In this document: in pieces, positions 45,156-57,382 of the stretch
How positions within the stretch are numbered: position 1 is the first letter of the stretch
Layout of the letters: the number at the start of each line of letters is the position of its first letter
Source: Basidiobolus meristosporus CBS 931.73
Lineage: Eukaryota > Basidiobolomycota > Basidiobolomycetes > Basidiobolales > Basidiobolaceae
Length of the DNA: 64,000 nucleotides
Direction: 5' to 3'
Assembly (NCBI GenBank): GCA_002104905.1
Contig: MCFE01000031.1
Span: 124,001-188,000, forward strand
Made by a program: the position numbers and the translations under genes
Notes under the pieces: model-generated
What the model saw: only the letters and a program-made list of their open reading frames with translations
Databases searched by the model: none
Told to the model about the DNA's origin: nothing

Positions 45156-47715
45156 CTACAGCTCTACTAGATCCCGCGAGTTGCAAGCCAGATCAATTTC
45201 GAATCCCCCATAGCCATCAAATACCAAGGCGTTATGGTGATACTTTTGTAAAGCTGTGTTATGGCTAACGGTGACACATGTGATCCAAGATCCTGGCATC
45301 TACGGAACAAGCGTTCTTCAGTTTTCGCATCTAGGGAGCTGGTAGCCTCATCAAGAACTGAAGGGAACATGGTTGGTCAAATGTTGGTCTGGGGATAAGG
45401 TAGAATGTCACTTACTAGCAAACCGAGGCCTCCAGTAAAACAGCCGCGCAAAAGATAGGCGCTGTTGCTGTCCGGGCGATAAGAGTTTGTCCCAATTTTG
45501 GCCAAAGTCTTTATCAAATCCAAGACTCTCCTCGAGGCCACTGAGGTCGACCTCTTTCAGTAGATTGCGAGCCTCACCATCGTCAACTACGTTTTCAGGA
45601 AATTTAGTGAATTTAGATCATTGAGTTATCCAGCGCATAACCTACTTGATACTAGTCTTCCGTCAGGATGGCCAGGATACACCATCTGATCCTTCAAAGT
45701 TCCAAACGAGAGGTAAGGAATTTGAGGTAGGAACAACACATCCCGGGCATTCGTTAGCGGCGGTGTTGATATATGTCCTATGAGATTGTGTTCAATGCAA
45801 AATACAAAAGCCAAACCTGCCGAGAAATCATAAATACCCTCACTACATGGCCACAGGCCACAAATCATTCTCAGTAGGGAGGTTTTCCCGCATCCGTTTG
45901 GACCGGTAATAAAGAGGCTCTCACCCTGGTGAACTTCGAAACTCAATCCTGATAGAAAAGCGTCAGTCGACGAATGTTTGTATCGTGTCTACCAACGAAA
46001 ATACCTGAATATAATTGCTTTCCAGCGGGTGTCGTGCAGTTGACATTTTTCAAAACGATCGAGTCGGAGTTGCGTCTAAGGATTGCATCGTCAGCAAATG
46101 CCAACAACTGGTCAACAGAAGTAAATGCTCACTCGAGGGTTTCATGGTAAGGATACTCGATATTTCGGTTTTCAAGCTCATTGTCGATATCGTTCATTAC
46201 TTCAAACATCTGGCCAATACGCGCGGTGTAGCCAGCTAAATCAGTAAATCTCTTTGCTTGTTGTACGACGAGGGTGAATTTGTAGTTGAGATACATGATG
46301 AGAAAAGCGTTCTAAACAATAAGATTGTCAGCATGAAGACTGTTTCAACCAAGAGATTGATGTAGCATTACCTTGCTGATTAATGCGCTTAGATCGGCAT
46401 TGTCTATGGAATCGTATTTGTGGGTAATGAATATGGGTATAGCGATGACGATATAGCTCAGAATGGTGCCAAAGTATGAGTACAGCTGAGTGCCACCTTT
46501 GGAAATTACAAAGTTAGAGTCATGCTGAGGCCTAGAGGCTATGCTAGAAAACCTACTATCCAGGAAAAACTGTTTCCTGACGATTTTCAGTTGACAACGT
46601 ATCAACGATGAAAGGGATTGATCCATATGCTTCTTCTCTTGGTTTTCACCTCCGTAGAAAGCGATGGACTCGGCCATGGTTCTTGCACGGACGTGCATGT
46701 ATCTGATCGGATATCTTAGTACGCTAGGTCTTTGCCGCAACGCGGTAACCGTGTTTACCTATAGTTTCCTTCATAATTCTCTTTCAAGTAGATGAATTTG
46801 ACGATTGGGTCGATCAGACACTTGTTGGCAATGGAGCTAATTACAAAATAAGAATAGACAGCGAGCGGGCCCACAAATCCAGAGATTGACCAGCACTTGT
46901 AGGTATAATATACAATCATGAATGGCGTGATGATCGTATTCTGGGCTATCTCACTCATTTCAAAGGCGAACTTGTCTACGTCCTGTGTAATCCGTTGATC
47001 ACTACCAAGCATGTCAGTGACACTTCAAGAAGAGCAAATCCATGCGATACTTACGGGTTATCAACACGCTCGTCGCTAATTAGCTTGTAAAATATCGATG
47101 GCTGTATATATTTGTTCTGCAGTGTTCTCGATAAGAGCTGGCGGACTTTGACTTGGAAGCAGTTTCCAACGAATATCATGCTACTCTTTCCCTATTTGTG
47201 TGAATAGCTGTAAGATACCTGGTCTGCTCTGCTTCAGTGAAGCTATAGTTTTGGCTTACCAATGCTGAAAAGGTTAGCAGACACCCTGAGTACATCAGGA
47301 GTACAAGGAAGCCACCGTAATCACGCTTGCCGAGTTTCTCGTAATAATGGCTGGTGAGAGTACCCGTGAAATAAACCACCACTTCATTCAGAGTACTGAC
47401 TATCAGCAGCCCAAGGAACAGGCTGGTGGTTATGTTTGGGCGTGGGAAAGAGAAAATGATTCGTAGGATTTTCTTGAAGCGCCTGAAAAATTGCTTGTTG
47501 ATTTTGGGCCTATTTTCTTTCATGTCGTCCTCCAGTTTGTTATCTTCCGGCCTGTGTCTAGAGCTTGTTCGTAGAGTAAATATGGGCAAAAGTTTTTATG
47601 AGAATTCCTCGACTTACTTCGACCGGTTTTGTTGATACCCGTGGTCTTCGTCGATATCCATGCTTTCGAAACCAGTCGTTGCTGAGCTCTGTAAAGGTTG
47701 ATATGCAGCAACCAT
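45156..47715 (-). CDS. ABCD4: ABCD4-like half ABC transporter, with apparent frameshift
   Basis: This gene has over ten exons from ATG 47715 to stop 45156. The N-terminal membrane domain carries [52 protein letters not shown] and GYTARIGQM, which track ABCD4 more closely than ABCD1-3. The nucleotide-binding domain has GPNGCGKTS (Walker A), [14 protein letters not shown] (signature), ILDEATSS (Walker B) and VTVSH (switch His). ABCD4 exports cobalamin from the animal lysosome with LMBD1; peroxisomal ABCDs move acyl-CoA. The function here is open. The last segment ([17 protein letters not shown]) is one base out of frame relative to RRCQDLG near 45284, so a base is missing or the gene is damaged. 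Confidence 0.85.
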
Positions 47716-48165
47716 ATTTGTCTGCGACTGCTGTCCGATATAAACTGAAGTAGCAGGGGAGCACGTTATACGAACAGATTACTCACTATTGGTGTGGAAA
47801 AGTTGATATAAATTTGGTGAAACTGCTGAATCTGAAAGGTGGAATAAGTGAAAACCGTTGGGATATATAACAGAAATCTACAATTTAAGCCAAGATCCAT
47901 TCAAATAGCCACCATAAGGGTATATATACATATATACTGCCTTCCCCCTCAATAGGAAGGAGCTTGAATTATTCCACCATTTGACAATTCACCACACGTG
48001 TGTTGATTAGGTTGAGACAACGGTGGAAATCTACCAAGGAACAATCTGGAACAGTTGGATTGCTTGCCATAAAAATGGTCTAATGAAGGGACAAGGCAGG
48101 ATGTGTCAAAATAAGACTTTCACTTTATTGTGCTCATGAAAGAATACAGTTCTCGAACGTGCAAG
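47716..48165. other. Intergenic
   Basis: Promoter of the ABCD4-like gene and 3' flank of RPL23; no gene. Confidence 0.5.
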
Positions 48166-48692
48166 TTAAACAACGGTACCAGAACTGGAGGCAATTCTGG
48201 GCCAGAGATCGGCGCATTCCTTACCAACAGGACCAGTAATGGCGGAGCCCTTCATTTCACCCTTGGGGTTAACGATGACACCAGCGTTATCTTCGAAGTA
48301 GAGGAAGACACCATCGCGTCTGCGCCAGGCCTTGCGTTGACGGATGACAACGGCGGGCATAACCTTCTTACGAAGATCGGGCTTACCCTTCTTGACGGTG
48401 GCCATGACCATGTCTCCAACACCAGCAGCAGGAAGACGGTTCAATCTACCCTTGATGCCGGTGACGGCAATAATGTAAAGGTTCTTGGCTCCAGAGTTAT
48501 CGGCACAGTTGATGACGGCACCAACTGGGAGACCGAGAGACATACGGAATTTGTTACCAGCAGCTCCTCCGCGTCCTTTGATACATAGGTAGGGTTAGTA
48601 CATGACGCTGGGAATCTATTTATGCGTTGATTCATCCATCAACATGTCGGATAGGATGCATGATGCAAAGACTACATACCGCGCTTAGACAT
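48166..48692 (-). CDS. RPL23: 60S ribosomal protein uL14 (RPL23)
   Basis: Two exons (48692-48680, 48575-48166) sum to 423 nt, 140 residues, the exact family length. The first exon is 13 nt (MSKR plus one base). Landmarks are [61 protein letters not shown] and the [18 protein letters not shown] end. It lies on the subunit interface and binds 25S rRNA. A short intron right after the start is usual for fungal ribosomal genes. Confidence 0.96.
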
Positions 48693-49082
48693 ATTGATAC
48701 GATAGGTGGTGGAAAAAGAAGGAAGCTCCTACTCCATGGCCGTCATTTTGTTCTTGTGTGGATCCAACCCTCAAAAATTTCCACTAGTCACGGGACAGAA
48801 ATTTTTTTCGTTTGGTCGCATTAGATGGTCGAAATTTTTGATTTATCACGATCCAGTCACTTCACTCGGTGCATGGAACATGGGATATTGTGAGTTGATA
48901 CAGTAAGGTAGGGTGGTAGGATAGCAAGATAATGTTAGAGTTAGGACTGTAGCGTAGGGTATTGGGTGCGAGTTGGGTGCGAGTTCATGGATTTTATTGT
49001 AGACTGATGATATCTATTGCATGCAGTTGGTTCATTACAGAGATGTGAGAAGGGGATTAATCAGCAACATGATTAAACTTGT
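48693..49082. other. Intergenic
   Basis: Promoter of RPL23; no gene. Confidence 0.5.
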
Positions 49083-50838
49083 TTACAAAATCATATTGAT
49101 TGGGTTTTCCATGTAAAACTTGAACTTGTTCAAGAAGTCGCCAGCAATAGCTGCGTCAACAACACGGTCGTCGATGCTGAGGTTAACGGTCATGACTTGT
49201 CTGGTCTTCAGGTTGCCGTTAACTGGGGTATTGTAGGAGAACTTGGACTCACCAGAGAGATAATCAAATACATCTGGCTCGGCAACTGGCTCAACAGCGG
49301 CAACCTCGCTAGGTGTAATGAAGCTTTCATCTTCGATCACCTCGATCTTGGTACCTCCGACGGCCATAATACAGGCCTGGGGTGGGTTAATGATGGCAGA
49401 GAATTGGCCAATTCCGAACATACCAAGGTTGGAGATACTGAAGGAACCACCTTGGTATTCATTAGGCATCAACTTGCCAGCACGTGCCTTAGCTGCCAAT
49501 TCTTTGACGGTCTTGGAAATGTCGGTCAAGCCGCGCTGGTCGGCATTCTTGACGATGGGTGTAATAAGACCAGTTGGGGTAGCAACAGCAATGGAGATGT
49601 CGACGGAGTCGATGCTCTCGCCGGCTTCCTTGGCTGGGTTATAACGAACATTAAGTTCAGGAACATCTCTCAAGGCAAGAGAGGTTGCGCGAACAATAAA
49701 GTCGTTGACAGATACGCTGATCTGATTATTCTCCTTCAATGTGCGTCTCAGCTTGTTGATCTCATCAACAACAATCTCTCTGGCTACGTATGAGTGGGGA
49801 ACAGTGGATTTGGATTCAGAAAGGCGGGAGGCGATAATACGACGCATGGTAGTAACGGGAATATCTTCATACTCGGCAGAAGAGCTGGGAGCTGGGGTTT
49901 GAGGAGCGTTAGAAGTGGCTGCTGAAGCCTTGGATTCGGCCTTAGGGGCTGGTGCACTCTTGATGAGACCAAGGTAGCCCAAGACATCTCCTTTAAGGAT
50001 GCGTCCCTTGGGTCCAGTGGCAGGAACTTTGTTGATATCATCAATCTTGTTGTTGCGAACAAGATGGGCAACAGCGGGACTAAGATAGTTATCACGATCA
50101 GCAGAGGCGGTGGCTGGGGTGCTAGCAGGGGCTAGATCGTTCAAGTATAGTGAATTAGAATCAAATCAAGTGAGCCGAGTCTAAAAACAATGTACCTTCA
50201 CTTTGGACCGCGGGTTGCTCGGGGGCAGGTGTGGACGCAGGAGTAGCATCAGCAGGAACCTCAATGCTGCTGATATCGTCACCCTCCTCAGCCAGCAAAG
50301 CAATCAAGGAGTTGACAGCGACACCTTTAGTGCCGTTGGGAACCTATTCCGAGCAATATCACTGTTCAGCAAACTCGCGAGGTTTAAAGCAACTCTTGGT
50401 AGTAACACGTACGATAATCTTGGCTAGAACACCGTCATCCTGGGCTTCAATTTCCATTTGAGCTTTGTCGGTTTCAATCTCAAGAATAATATCACCAGCT
50501 TCCAATTTATCGCCTGTAAGCAAGACAACATTCACGTGTTATCACCCATTTCCGAGAAAGAGAGATAGCTTTTAAGCAAACCTTCGTTCTTCTTCCAGCT
50601 GGTAATGGTACCCTCAGTCATGGTGGGGGAAAGGGCTGGCATAAGCAACTTTGATACCGCATTACTAACTGACGAGTTGTGGAAGCCTATAAGAAGCGGT
50701 GGGGGAATAGTTAACGAAAGTGGTTGAGGAGGGGAAGCGTCTAACTAGATTAGCACTATGGCACATACCACGTCTAAGAGCATTTCTGGGTACACCAGAG
50801 TTCAAAGAGCGGAAAACACCAGAACGAATACTGAACAT
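49083..50838 (-). CDS. PDX1: Pyruvate dehydrogenase protein X / E3-binding protein (E2-like, catalytic motif lost)
   Basis: Exon 1 (50838-50769) and exon 2 (50686-50582) encode an Arg-rich presequence ([14 protein letters not shown]...) and the lipoyl domain start ([14 protein letters not shown]). The lipoyl Lys sits in IETDKAQ. After a Pro/Ala linker comes the E3-binding domain ([16 protein letters not shown] and [11 protein letters not shown]), then a full E2-type core (about 225 residues) with [15 protein letters not shown] and [11 protein letters not shown]. The acetyltransferase motif D-H-R-x-x-D-G reads D-D-R-V-V-D-A, so the catalytic His is gone, as in animal PDHX, where it is Ser. The protein should anchor E3 in the mitochondrial PDH complex rather than catalyse transfer. 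A degraded E2 is less likely, as the rest is intact. Confidence 0.85.
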
Positions 50839-51730
50839 ATTGAGGAGGAAGCAAGAAAAGGCACTACTCGATCAAGCCAGGACGATTTTTTATTTCGAAT
50901 AGATCCTCTACGAGGAAGCACCACAAGATAATCAAAATGGTTGGTCGCACTATATCTGTGATGTTGTCGTGTCTAGTCTACCCCACATCAACCGCCGCCA
51001 TGATCTTATTTTTTTACCCAGCGGTGGTCAATTGGTGCCTTCAGCCTTTGAAAATCAATCCAGAAATGGAAATTAAATGGCAAAGTAATGGTTGATAACC
51101 GAAAGAATACCCACCGAGCCACAATTCAGTCAGAATTTCAAATCATTCTCTGTGATTATCTGCCTCACAAAGGCCGAGCTGTTCCGAATAAGTAGTTTGA
51201 TTCCTGTGGCTTGAGGGGGGATTTCGGATCTTGTGATGAAGCAATATAATCTAGGGAAAGATATTGGATTAAACCGCTTTGTGTTTAAACCGGGGTTTAA
51301 GTGTTTAGGATTAGGGTTAGGGGTTCTTTGCATGAATTGATCTTCTGGAATGCTTGGTTATTGGAGGTTTTCTGCATGAATTGATCTTCTGGAATGCTTG
51401 GTTGTTATGTGAGCTAGTTCAAGCTCAAGGCTATGGAGTTGGCTTCGTCGTGGTGTTGCACAAATTAGTGTCAAAAAACGTCTACGAGTAAATACATGCC
51501 AATCATCTTATTTCTTAATAATTCTTAATGATAAAGGCAGTCCCTCCTGAGTTTGCTACTGGATTTCTACTCGTAAGATTGAAACTTTCTATAATGAGCT
51601 AACTATGAGCTGACATGAATCAAATCAGGGAGGGCAGCATCAACTCCCTGAATAGGATAATACCAACACACTTTATTCAACCCAGCTATCTTCTTTCACT
51701 TGACCTCCACTCAACCATATTTATTAAGAA
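50839..51730. repeat. Intergenic with telomere-like and tandem repeats
   Basis: At 51305-51323 there is a short telomere-like run (TTAGGATTAGGGTTAGGGG). A palindrome TTAAACCGGGGTTTAA precedes it near 51285. A unit of about 35 bp is then present twice, at 51324-51359 and 51371-51406 (TGCATGAATTGATCTTCTGG core). No gene is seen. Confidence 0.7.
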
Positions 51731-54700
51731 TGGACTTGGAGTCCAACGCCGCTGGAATCATAGAATGGGTATGTTCTCACCGTCATCTAAATAACCTGTA
51801 GTCTTACATGTATCTTTCGCAGGTTAATACTTTCGGCTCTATTACTCGTAAAGCTGAAACAATTGCCGATTTTTCTGATGGGATTCTCCTATGGGAGGTA
51901 CTCGCTGAAATGTATGCTGTACTTCCAGGCTATTGCTTCTTCTCACTACATGACCGGTTACTTATGCTTTGTTGAACGAACAGCGATCCTCAGTGGTTTA
52001 AACTCATTCGGTCTGCTGACGTTGGAGACAACTGGGTTCTAAAATTCAATAACCTCAAAAAGCTATACAAATTAATTACCCGATACTACGAAGAAATCCT
52101 GGGCCACTCCTCAGACTTACTAGATGCACCCAACCTTACCTCCATCGCCAAAGACGGGGAAATAAACGAAACCTTGAAGCTGGCTTCACTCATCGTTGCT
52201 TTGGCGGTCCAGTGCGAAAGCAACGCAATCTACATCGAGAAAATCCAATCTCTTACCCAGGAGGCTCAGCATGCTTTGATGTTGGCCATTGAACAGGTCA
52301 TAGTTCTTTTTTGAATCGGGTCTGTTGACCACCGGCCACTAAACCGTTCTCTCGATAGGTCATGAGCAAACTTGGTGACGAACAAGCTGTGGAGAAAGTT
52401 GAGAATCCTCAGCTTATTGCGTAAGTAGTATTTGCGTGAAGTGAAGGTGGTGCGAGTTAACATGGTTGTGCCCGTATGTAGGGACCAGCAGATCCTTGAA
52501 TTGGAGGCCGATAGGGCTCGTGTGATAAACGAGCATGAGGAGCTTAAGCATAACTACAACGAATTAATGGAGGACCATAAGCAGCTTGAGTACAAGATTG
52601 TCGGTATTCATTGGGATCTTTACGCAACTATTATTTATTCACATCCCTTATGATATTAGGAGGATTTAACGACCGAGAAATCCGACCTAACGAACAGACT
52701 ACGGGATTTGGAGCAAGTAGTTGCGAGGGCTGACCAAACTGGCAAAGCAGATTTCTTGATGAGAACCGAAATTGACAATCTGAAGCAAGACTTGTATGGC
52801 TTTCTTAGTGACAGTCTAGATTGATTGAGTGCACCATACTTACTTCGTTCACTTCAGGGAACGGGCTGAGACTCAACGTCACGAGGCCGAGATGCTCTCC
52901 AGTCAACAGGAAGGCCTAATCAACGACCTTAACCGCAAGGTTCGCTTTTCTCAAAAACAATGGCATTCATGATTTCAGACTAACTTGTCAATCAGCTTGA
53001 GGATATTTCCAAGAAAGCCGATGAGGCGACAAAATTGAAGGATCAGTTGCAGGAATATAAGCACGCTGCTGAGAAGCTTCAAAAGACAGAGAATGTGATT
53101 GAGAAGTACAAAAAGAAGCTGGAAGAAAGCACCGATCTCCGCAAGCAAGTTAAGGTATGGGGCGTGGTAAAGCTGGGTTCGGGGCTCTGATATATACTAA
53201 TGAGCCTATTAGACTCTGGAGGATCAAAACAAACAGTTGGTTGAGAGAAATCATCACATCGAAGAGGAGTATCGTAAAGTCAGCCAATTCAAGGCGTTAA
53301 TGGATTCCTACAAAGATCAGATTGCGAATCTAGAAAGCAAAAACAATCTTTTGGTGATCGAGAAAAACAAGCTGGAGTTTGAATTTGGAAAGCTCAAAGA
53401 GCAGTACGATATGCTTGAACTAGAGCGAAATAGCGACAACGAGCAACTCCAAGTTCTTGAAGATCGCCTTCGTGAACTGGAGCTTGGCGGTAATTGTTTG
53501 TGAATAGTTTGCTGTACTCCTTGGTTTTAACGTTTAGTTCCCCAGGTGGAGGACTCGGTCTTGAGCTTAACAGAGCTCATAATGGAGATGGAGATTCTGA
53601 AGTTCCCAGCCAAGGTCTCAGTGAGGCGCTGGCGGAGTCTAGTGCCACAGAGCTGCAAGTATAGTACCGACTCCTTACTAACCGATAGTTGATAATAACT
53701 GGTGCATTTTTTCCAGGAAGCTCAAAGTAATGCGCCTGGAACGGGAAGTGCAGGCAATGCACCAGACAAGAAACGACCCTGGAAACGCCCAGCAAATAAT
53801 TTTGTTGGAAAACCTATTGGAGGATTCCAACAGAATGAAAGGCAAATTCGAGCAAGTATGTCACAGAATTCAGGCTTTTCGTTTACCAGCGTCCATACTA
53901 ACCTGGCATTTTAGGACTATCTCAAAGCGCATCAGCAAAACCTTGTTCTTGAAAACGAAGTAGAGATGCTGAGAGCTGCTGCCTCCGGTGAAGATCCTGA
54001 TCGGTATGACACAAGCTGAACCACCACTACAGACATCAGTAAGATGCTGACACATTCCTGCATCTAGTGCCGCCAGCGATTTCGCCCTCACCCTGCGAAT
54101 GAGACTGAATGATTCTGAGAAGGAGCTCTCTGAAGCGAAGGAGAAGCTTGCCGCAGCAGAGGCGAAGCTTGCAAGTGTTGAGAAAGAGCTGGTGATTTGT
54201 AAATCCGATCGTATCCTTTACACTACGAACCAGTGGTTTCACCATCCAACCTGCATTCCTTGTTGTCCTTGATCGTATTTCACAGTGAACTTGGTCGGAA
54301 AAGACAAACTAGACGCTCTGGCGGCCATTCGCGAAGAGGCAGGTGCCGAGATCAACAAGCTTCAAAAAGAATACGATAGCTTGGTTAGTCGCAACCGCGA
54401 GCTCGACGCCGAAAACAAAAAGCAGATGCTCCAGATCAATGAGCTCCTCATCGAAAAGGATTCAGTTCAAACGCAGAACATCCAAAGCAAAGACATCTTG
54501 CTTGAAAAAGAGCGAATCAACAGGTATTGCTGAATTAGCCCGTCTCCAATTCTCCCTGCTGACTGATTACTGGGTTCCAAGTGAACTAAAGGCAACGCTT
54601 GCAGCATTGGAGAGTAAGAACAAGACAGGCGATGCGGAGCCTCTCAAGAACCAGCTGCTTACTGAATCCCAGAAAAATCTCAAGCTTCTCGAGGAGATTG

Positions 54701-55253
54701 ATAAAAAGAACAATGACATCAACATGTTCTTGGCGAAGTTGAAAAAGGCCAAAGAGGTAGTTGTATGAGGCAAGTGCGTCCTGACGTTCATTTGCTTATT
54801 TCATTCGCTATAGTATATTCGCCATCAAGACTACAAGATGAAAATGCTCAAGGAAAAGGCCGAAACAGTTCCCAAGGTTTGTATGAAGTGCCTTGGACCG
54901 AAGCCAGCCGGTACTCATCCTGCTGGATACATTTTCAGATGAATTACGAGGAGGCTCTTACTTCTCTTCAAGCTGAACTCACCAATCGCGACAAAGAAGT
55001 GGGCAGATTAAAGGTAAGTCAAACTCGAAGCGTTCGCGTAATAGAGCGGTAGGCTAATCGAGAAATTTGCTTCCAGGCACTGGTCAACGAAACCCGCGTG
55101 CAGGCAAAGAGAGAGCAACAACTAATCATCTCTGCCTGGTACGACTTGGCCAGACGCGTTCAGCGAGATGTAGCGGCACCGCAGAGAAATGGGCCGACTT
55201 CGTGGCTAGGTCAGCAGAGGCGTACACTGGATATCCCATTGAAAAGACGTTAG
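51731..55253 (+). CDS. Hook-family dynein/cargo adaptor
   Basis: Hook proteins link early endosomes to dynein and kinesin (Aspergillus HookA, human HOOK1-3). About 18 exons from ATG 51731 to TAG 55253 encode roughly 820 residues. The N-terminal Hook/calponin-like domain (residues 1-155) has FSDGILLWEVLAEIDPQWF, DNWVLKFNNLKKLY and KLASLIVALAVQCE. The middle is a long coiled coil of Glu/Lys/Leu heptads. The conserved end is REQQLIISAWYDLARRVQRD with GPTSWLGQQRR, matching the cargo-binding tail. The intron at 54211-54285 is U12-type. Some middle exon ends rest on frame alone. Finding AP-3 and Vps9 genes nearby is coincidental in eukaryotes. Confidence 0.9.
54211..54285 (+). other. U12-type GT-AG intron in the Hook gene
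   Basis: The 5' site is GTATCCTTTA, a full match to RTATCCTTT. The branch site is GTCCTTGAT with the A at 54272, 13 nt before the CACAG end. Length is 75 nt, phase 1 (GAT C|TG AAC). A U2-type 5' site in the correct frame is absent. Confidence 0.9.
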
Positions 55254-55511
55254 CTCGCATCGTTTATTCACACAACCAATTAGTTATAGTTGGACTTATA
55301 CCTCTGTAGCATAATAGCCTCAATTACATCCAGTTGAAGATCCAAACTTGATGTCGGTTTATTCCTCAAGTCTATTTAATCCAATTCCAAATATAATGAT
55401 GTTCTTGACTAGGGTGCTGTGACTGCATTGATGTGTAGGGGTGGGTATATGGAGATGAATTGGGTGGGAGTATGCAAATGGAAAGGAGTTGGAAGGGCAA
55501 CAATCAAAAGA
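55254..55511. other. Convergent intergenic spacer
   Basis: Short spacer between the Hook and ARH1 stops; no gene. Confidence 0.5.
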
Positions 55512-57035
55512 CTATGCGTTAACGGCTTGGAGCATCTCTTCAACGGAGGTCAATTTCTCACGGGGCTTGCCACGGGCAGCTCCCAAGTCAAACTCGAGCT
55601 TCTCGATGTTCTTCCAATCTTTATAAGAGACGGCACGAACGTTTCTCTCCTTCAAGAGGTTGGGTATGTCCCGGGAAGACTTTGTAGGCTGAAGAAAAGG
55701 TTTTCCGTTCTTGATGTCGGCAGCGATCGCGCCGGCAGTCTCGAAAGCGTCTTGCATGGTGGACACAATCACTCCAGAAGGGCCTCTCTTCAACCAACCG
55801 GAAGTGTACATTCCGTCCAAAACCTGCTCACCATCCATGATTCTTCCGCATACGTTTGGAACCACTCCTCTTCTGGCATCGAATGGAATTCCCTCGATAG
55901 GCGTGCTCTTGTATCCAATGCTTCTGAATACCAAGCCTGATTCTATCTCTTCGTAAGACCCAGTGCCTAAAGCAACTTGCGAGTCGGTTGGGCCTTCCAA
56001 GGTATTGATCTCCATCTTGACGGCTTTGACTCGATTGCTTTCGGAAATAATTTCGACTGGGCTTCTCAAGAACTTCAATGACCAGAACTTCTCGGCGTCC
56101 TTGATGGCATCGGTTGGGATCTCCTTTTCGAGGACTCCTAGCAGGCGTTTCAATGCGCGATTTTTCAACAATAGAGATTGGCCGTGGGCAAGCTGATCCT
56201 TGAACAATTCTGTATCGATCTCCAGTTTGGTGTTGGGTAAGGCAAACATCTCCCGCAGTTCTTTGGTAGTGAAGGAAACCTACGTGACTTTCTTGTTAGA
56301 AAAGGCCATCGAAAAGATGCCGAAAATGGCTCTTTGTACCTGAAGTGGCCCTCTTCTTCCGACAATATGAACACGCTTGATTCGGCTTCTGGATAGAGCC
56401 TCTAAGGCATGTTCGGTAATATCGGTCTTTCTAAGCTCATCGATGGGACTAAGCAACACTCTAGCCACGTCTAAAGCCACATTTCCTTGGCCAACAACCA
56501 TGGCAGTATCGGTGGAGGTCAAGTCGAGGCCAATTTCACGATGTTCCGGATGTCCGTTGTACCAACCAACAAAAGAACGTGCTGAATATACACCCTCCAC
56601 ATGCTCATTCTTGATGTTGAGAACTCTGTCCTCACTTGCGCCATAAGAAAGCACGACCCCATCATATGTGTCTTTAAGTTCGTCTACAGAGATGTCCTTT
56701 CCGACAGTCACGTTCCCGAAAAATCGAAAATCAGGGGACTCCGCCACTTCATCAAAACGATTCATCACTAGCTACAGTCAGGGAGTTCAATACGGTTCAA
56801 TTTAGTGTGACATTCCCTGCAAAGAAACAATAGAGTTTACCTTGACTTCGGGGTGGTCTGGGGCAACACCGAAGCGAACCAAACCATGTGGAACAGGGAG
56901 CGCTTCAAACATATCAACCTTAGTTCCGGGAAGCAGCTGCATAACCTTGGCAGCTGTGTAAAAACCACCAGGTCCGCTGCCAACGATAGCAAGTGAAGGC
57001 GTTCTAGCAGCCTGAGTAACTAAAGTTCTAAACAT
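55512..57035 (-). CDS. ARH1: Adrenodoxin/ferredoxin-NADP+ reductase, mitochondrial
   Basis: Arh1/FDXR passes electrons from NADPH to mitochondrial ferredoxin for Fe-S cluster and heme A synthesis. Three exons (57035 to about 56841, about 56770 to 56342, about 56280 to 55512) give roughly 460 residues. Landmarks are the FAD fold AIVGSGPGGFYTAAK, the signature LPVPHGLVRFGVAPDHPEVK, the NADP fold MVVGQGNVALDVARVLL, HIVGRRGP, and the end SGWLKRGPSGVI with TMQDAFETA. The N-terminus MFRTLVTQAARTPS is a short presequence. Confidence 0.94.
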
Positions 57036-57382
57036 CGCCAGCCTCGAGGAATTCAGATACCGATTAACCGTAAAGGTGAGAGTATTTATAGTTACCCAAC
57101 CCTTTCTCGAGAATTATCACATCAAATCACAGATTCTACCTCATTCATCACTGCCAATGTATTCCCGTGGCACCAAGTCAGGATCAATATAAGCACCATA
57201 AACGATTTTTCTGTGTACCCCTCGGCGTACCTATTTGGAAGACCGTAGCAAGCTGTCATCAAATATGCCGATTTATTACTAATGATAGCTCAGTGGATAG
57301 ACTAGTTGAGATGATACAATTGGATTAAACACTGATTTAAGTAAAGTCCCTTAGTTTCAGTATGTTCCCTCTACCTTGTATT
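57036..57382. other. Divergent promoter region, ARH1 and SPP2
   Basis: About 350 bp between two divergent genes. A tRNA-like stretch near 57290 was looked at and rejected. No gene. Confidence 0.5.

Noticed and set aside
46142-46152. GTATCCTTACC on the minus strand in the ABCD4-like gene
   Set aside because: It is coding ([10 protein letters not shown]) and the frame continues through it.
57285-57345. Stretch resembling a tRNA D-arm (TAGCTCAGTGGATAGA)
   Set aside because: No T-arm (GGTTCRANYCC), no matching acceptor stem and no A/B box pair at the right spacing.
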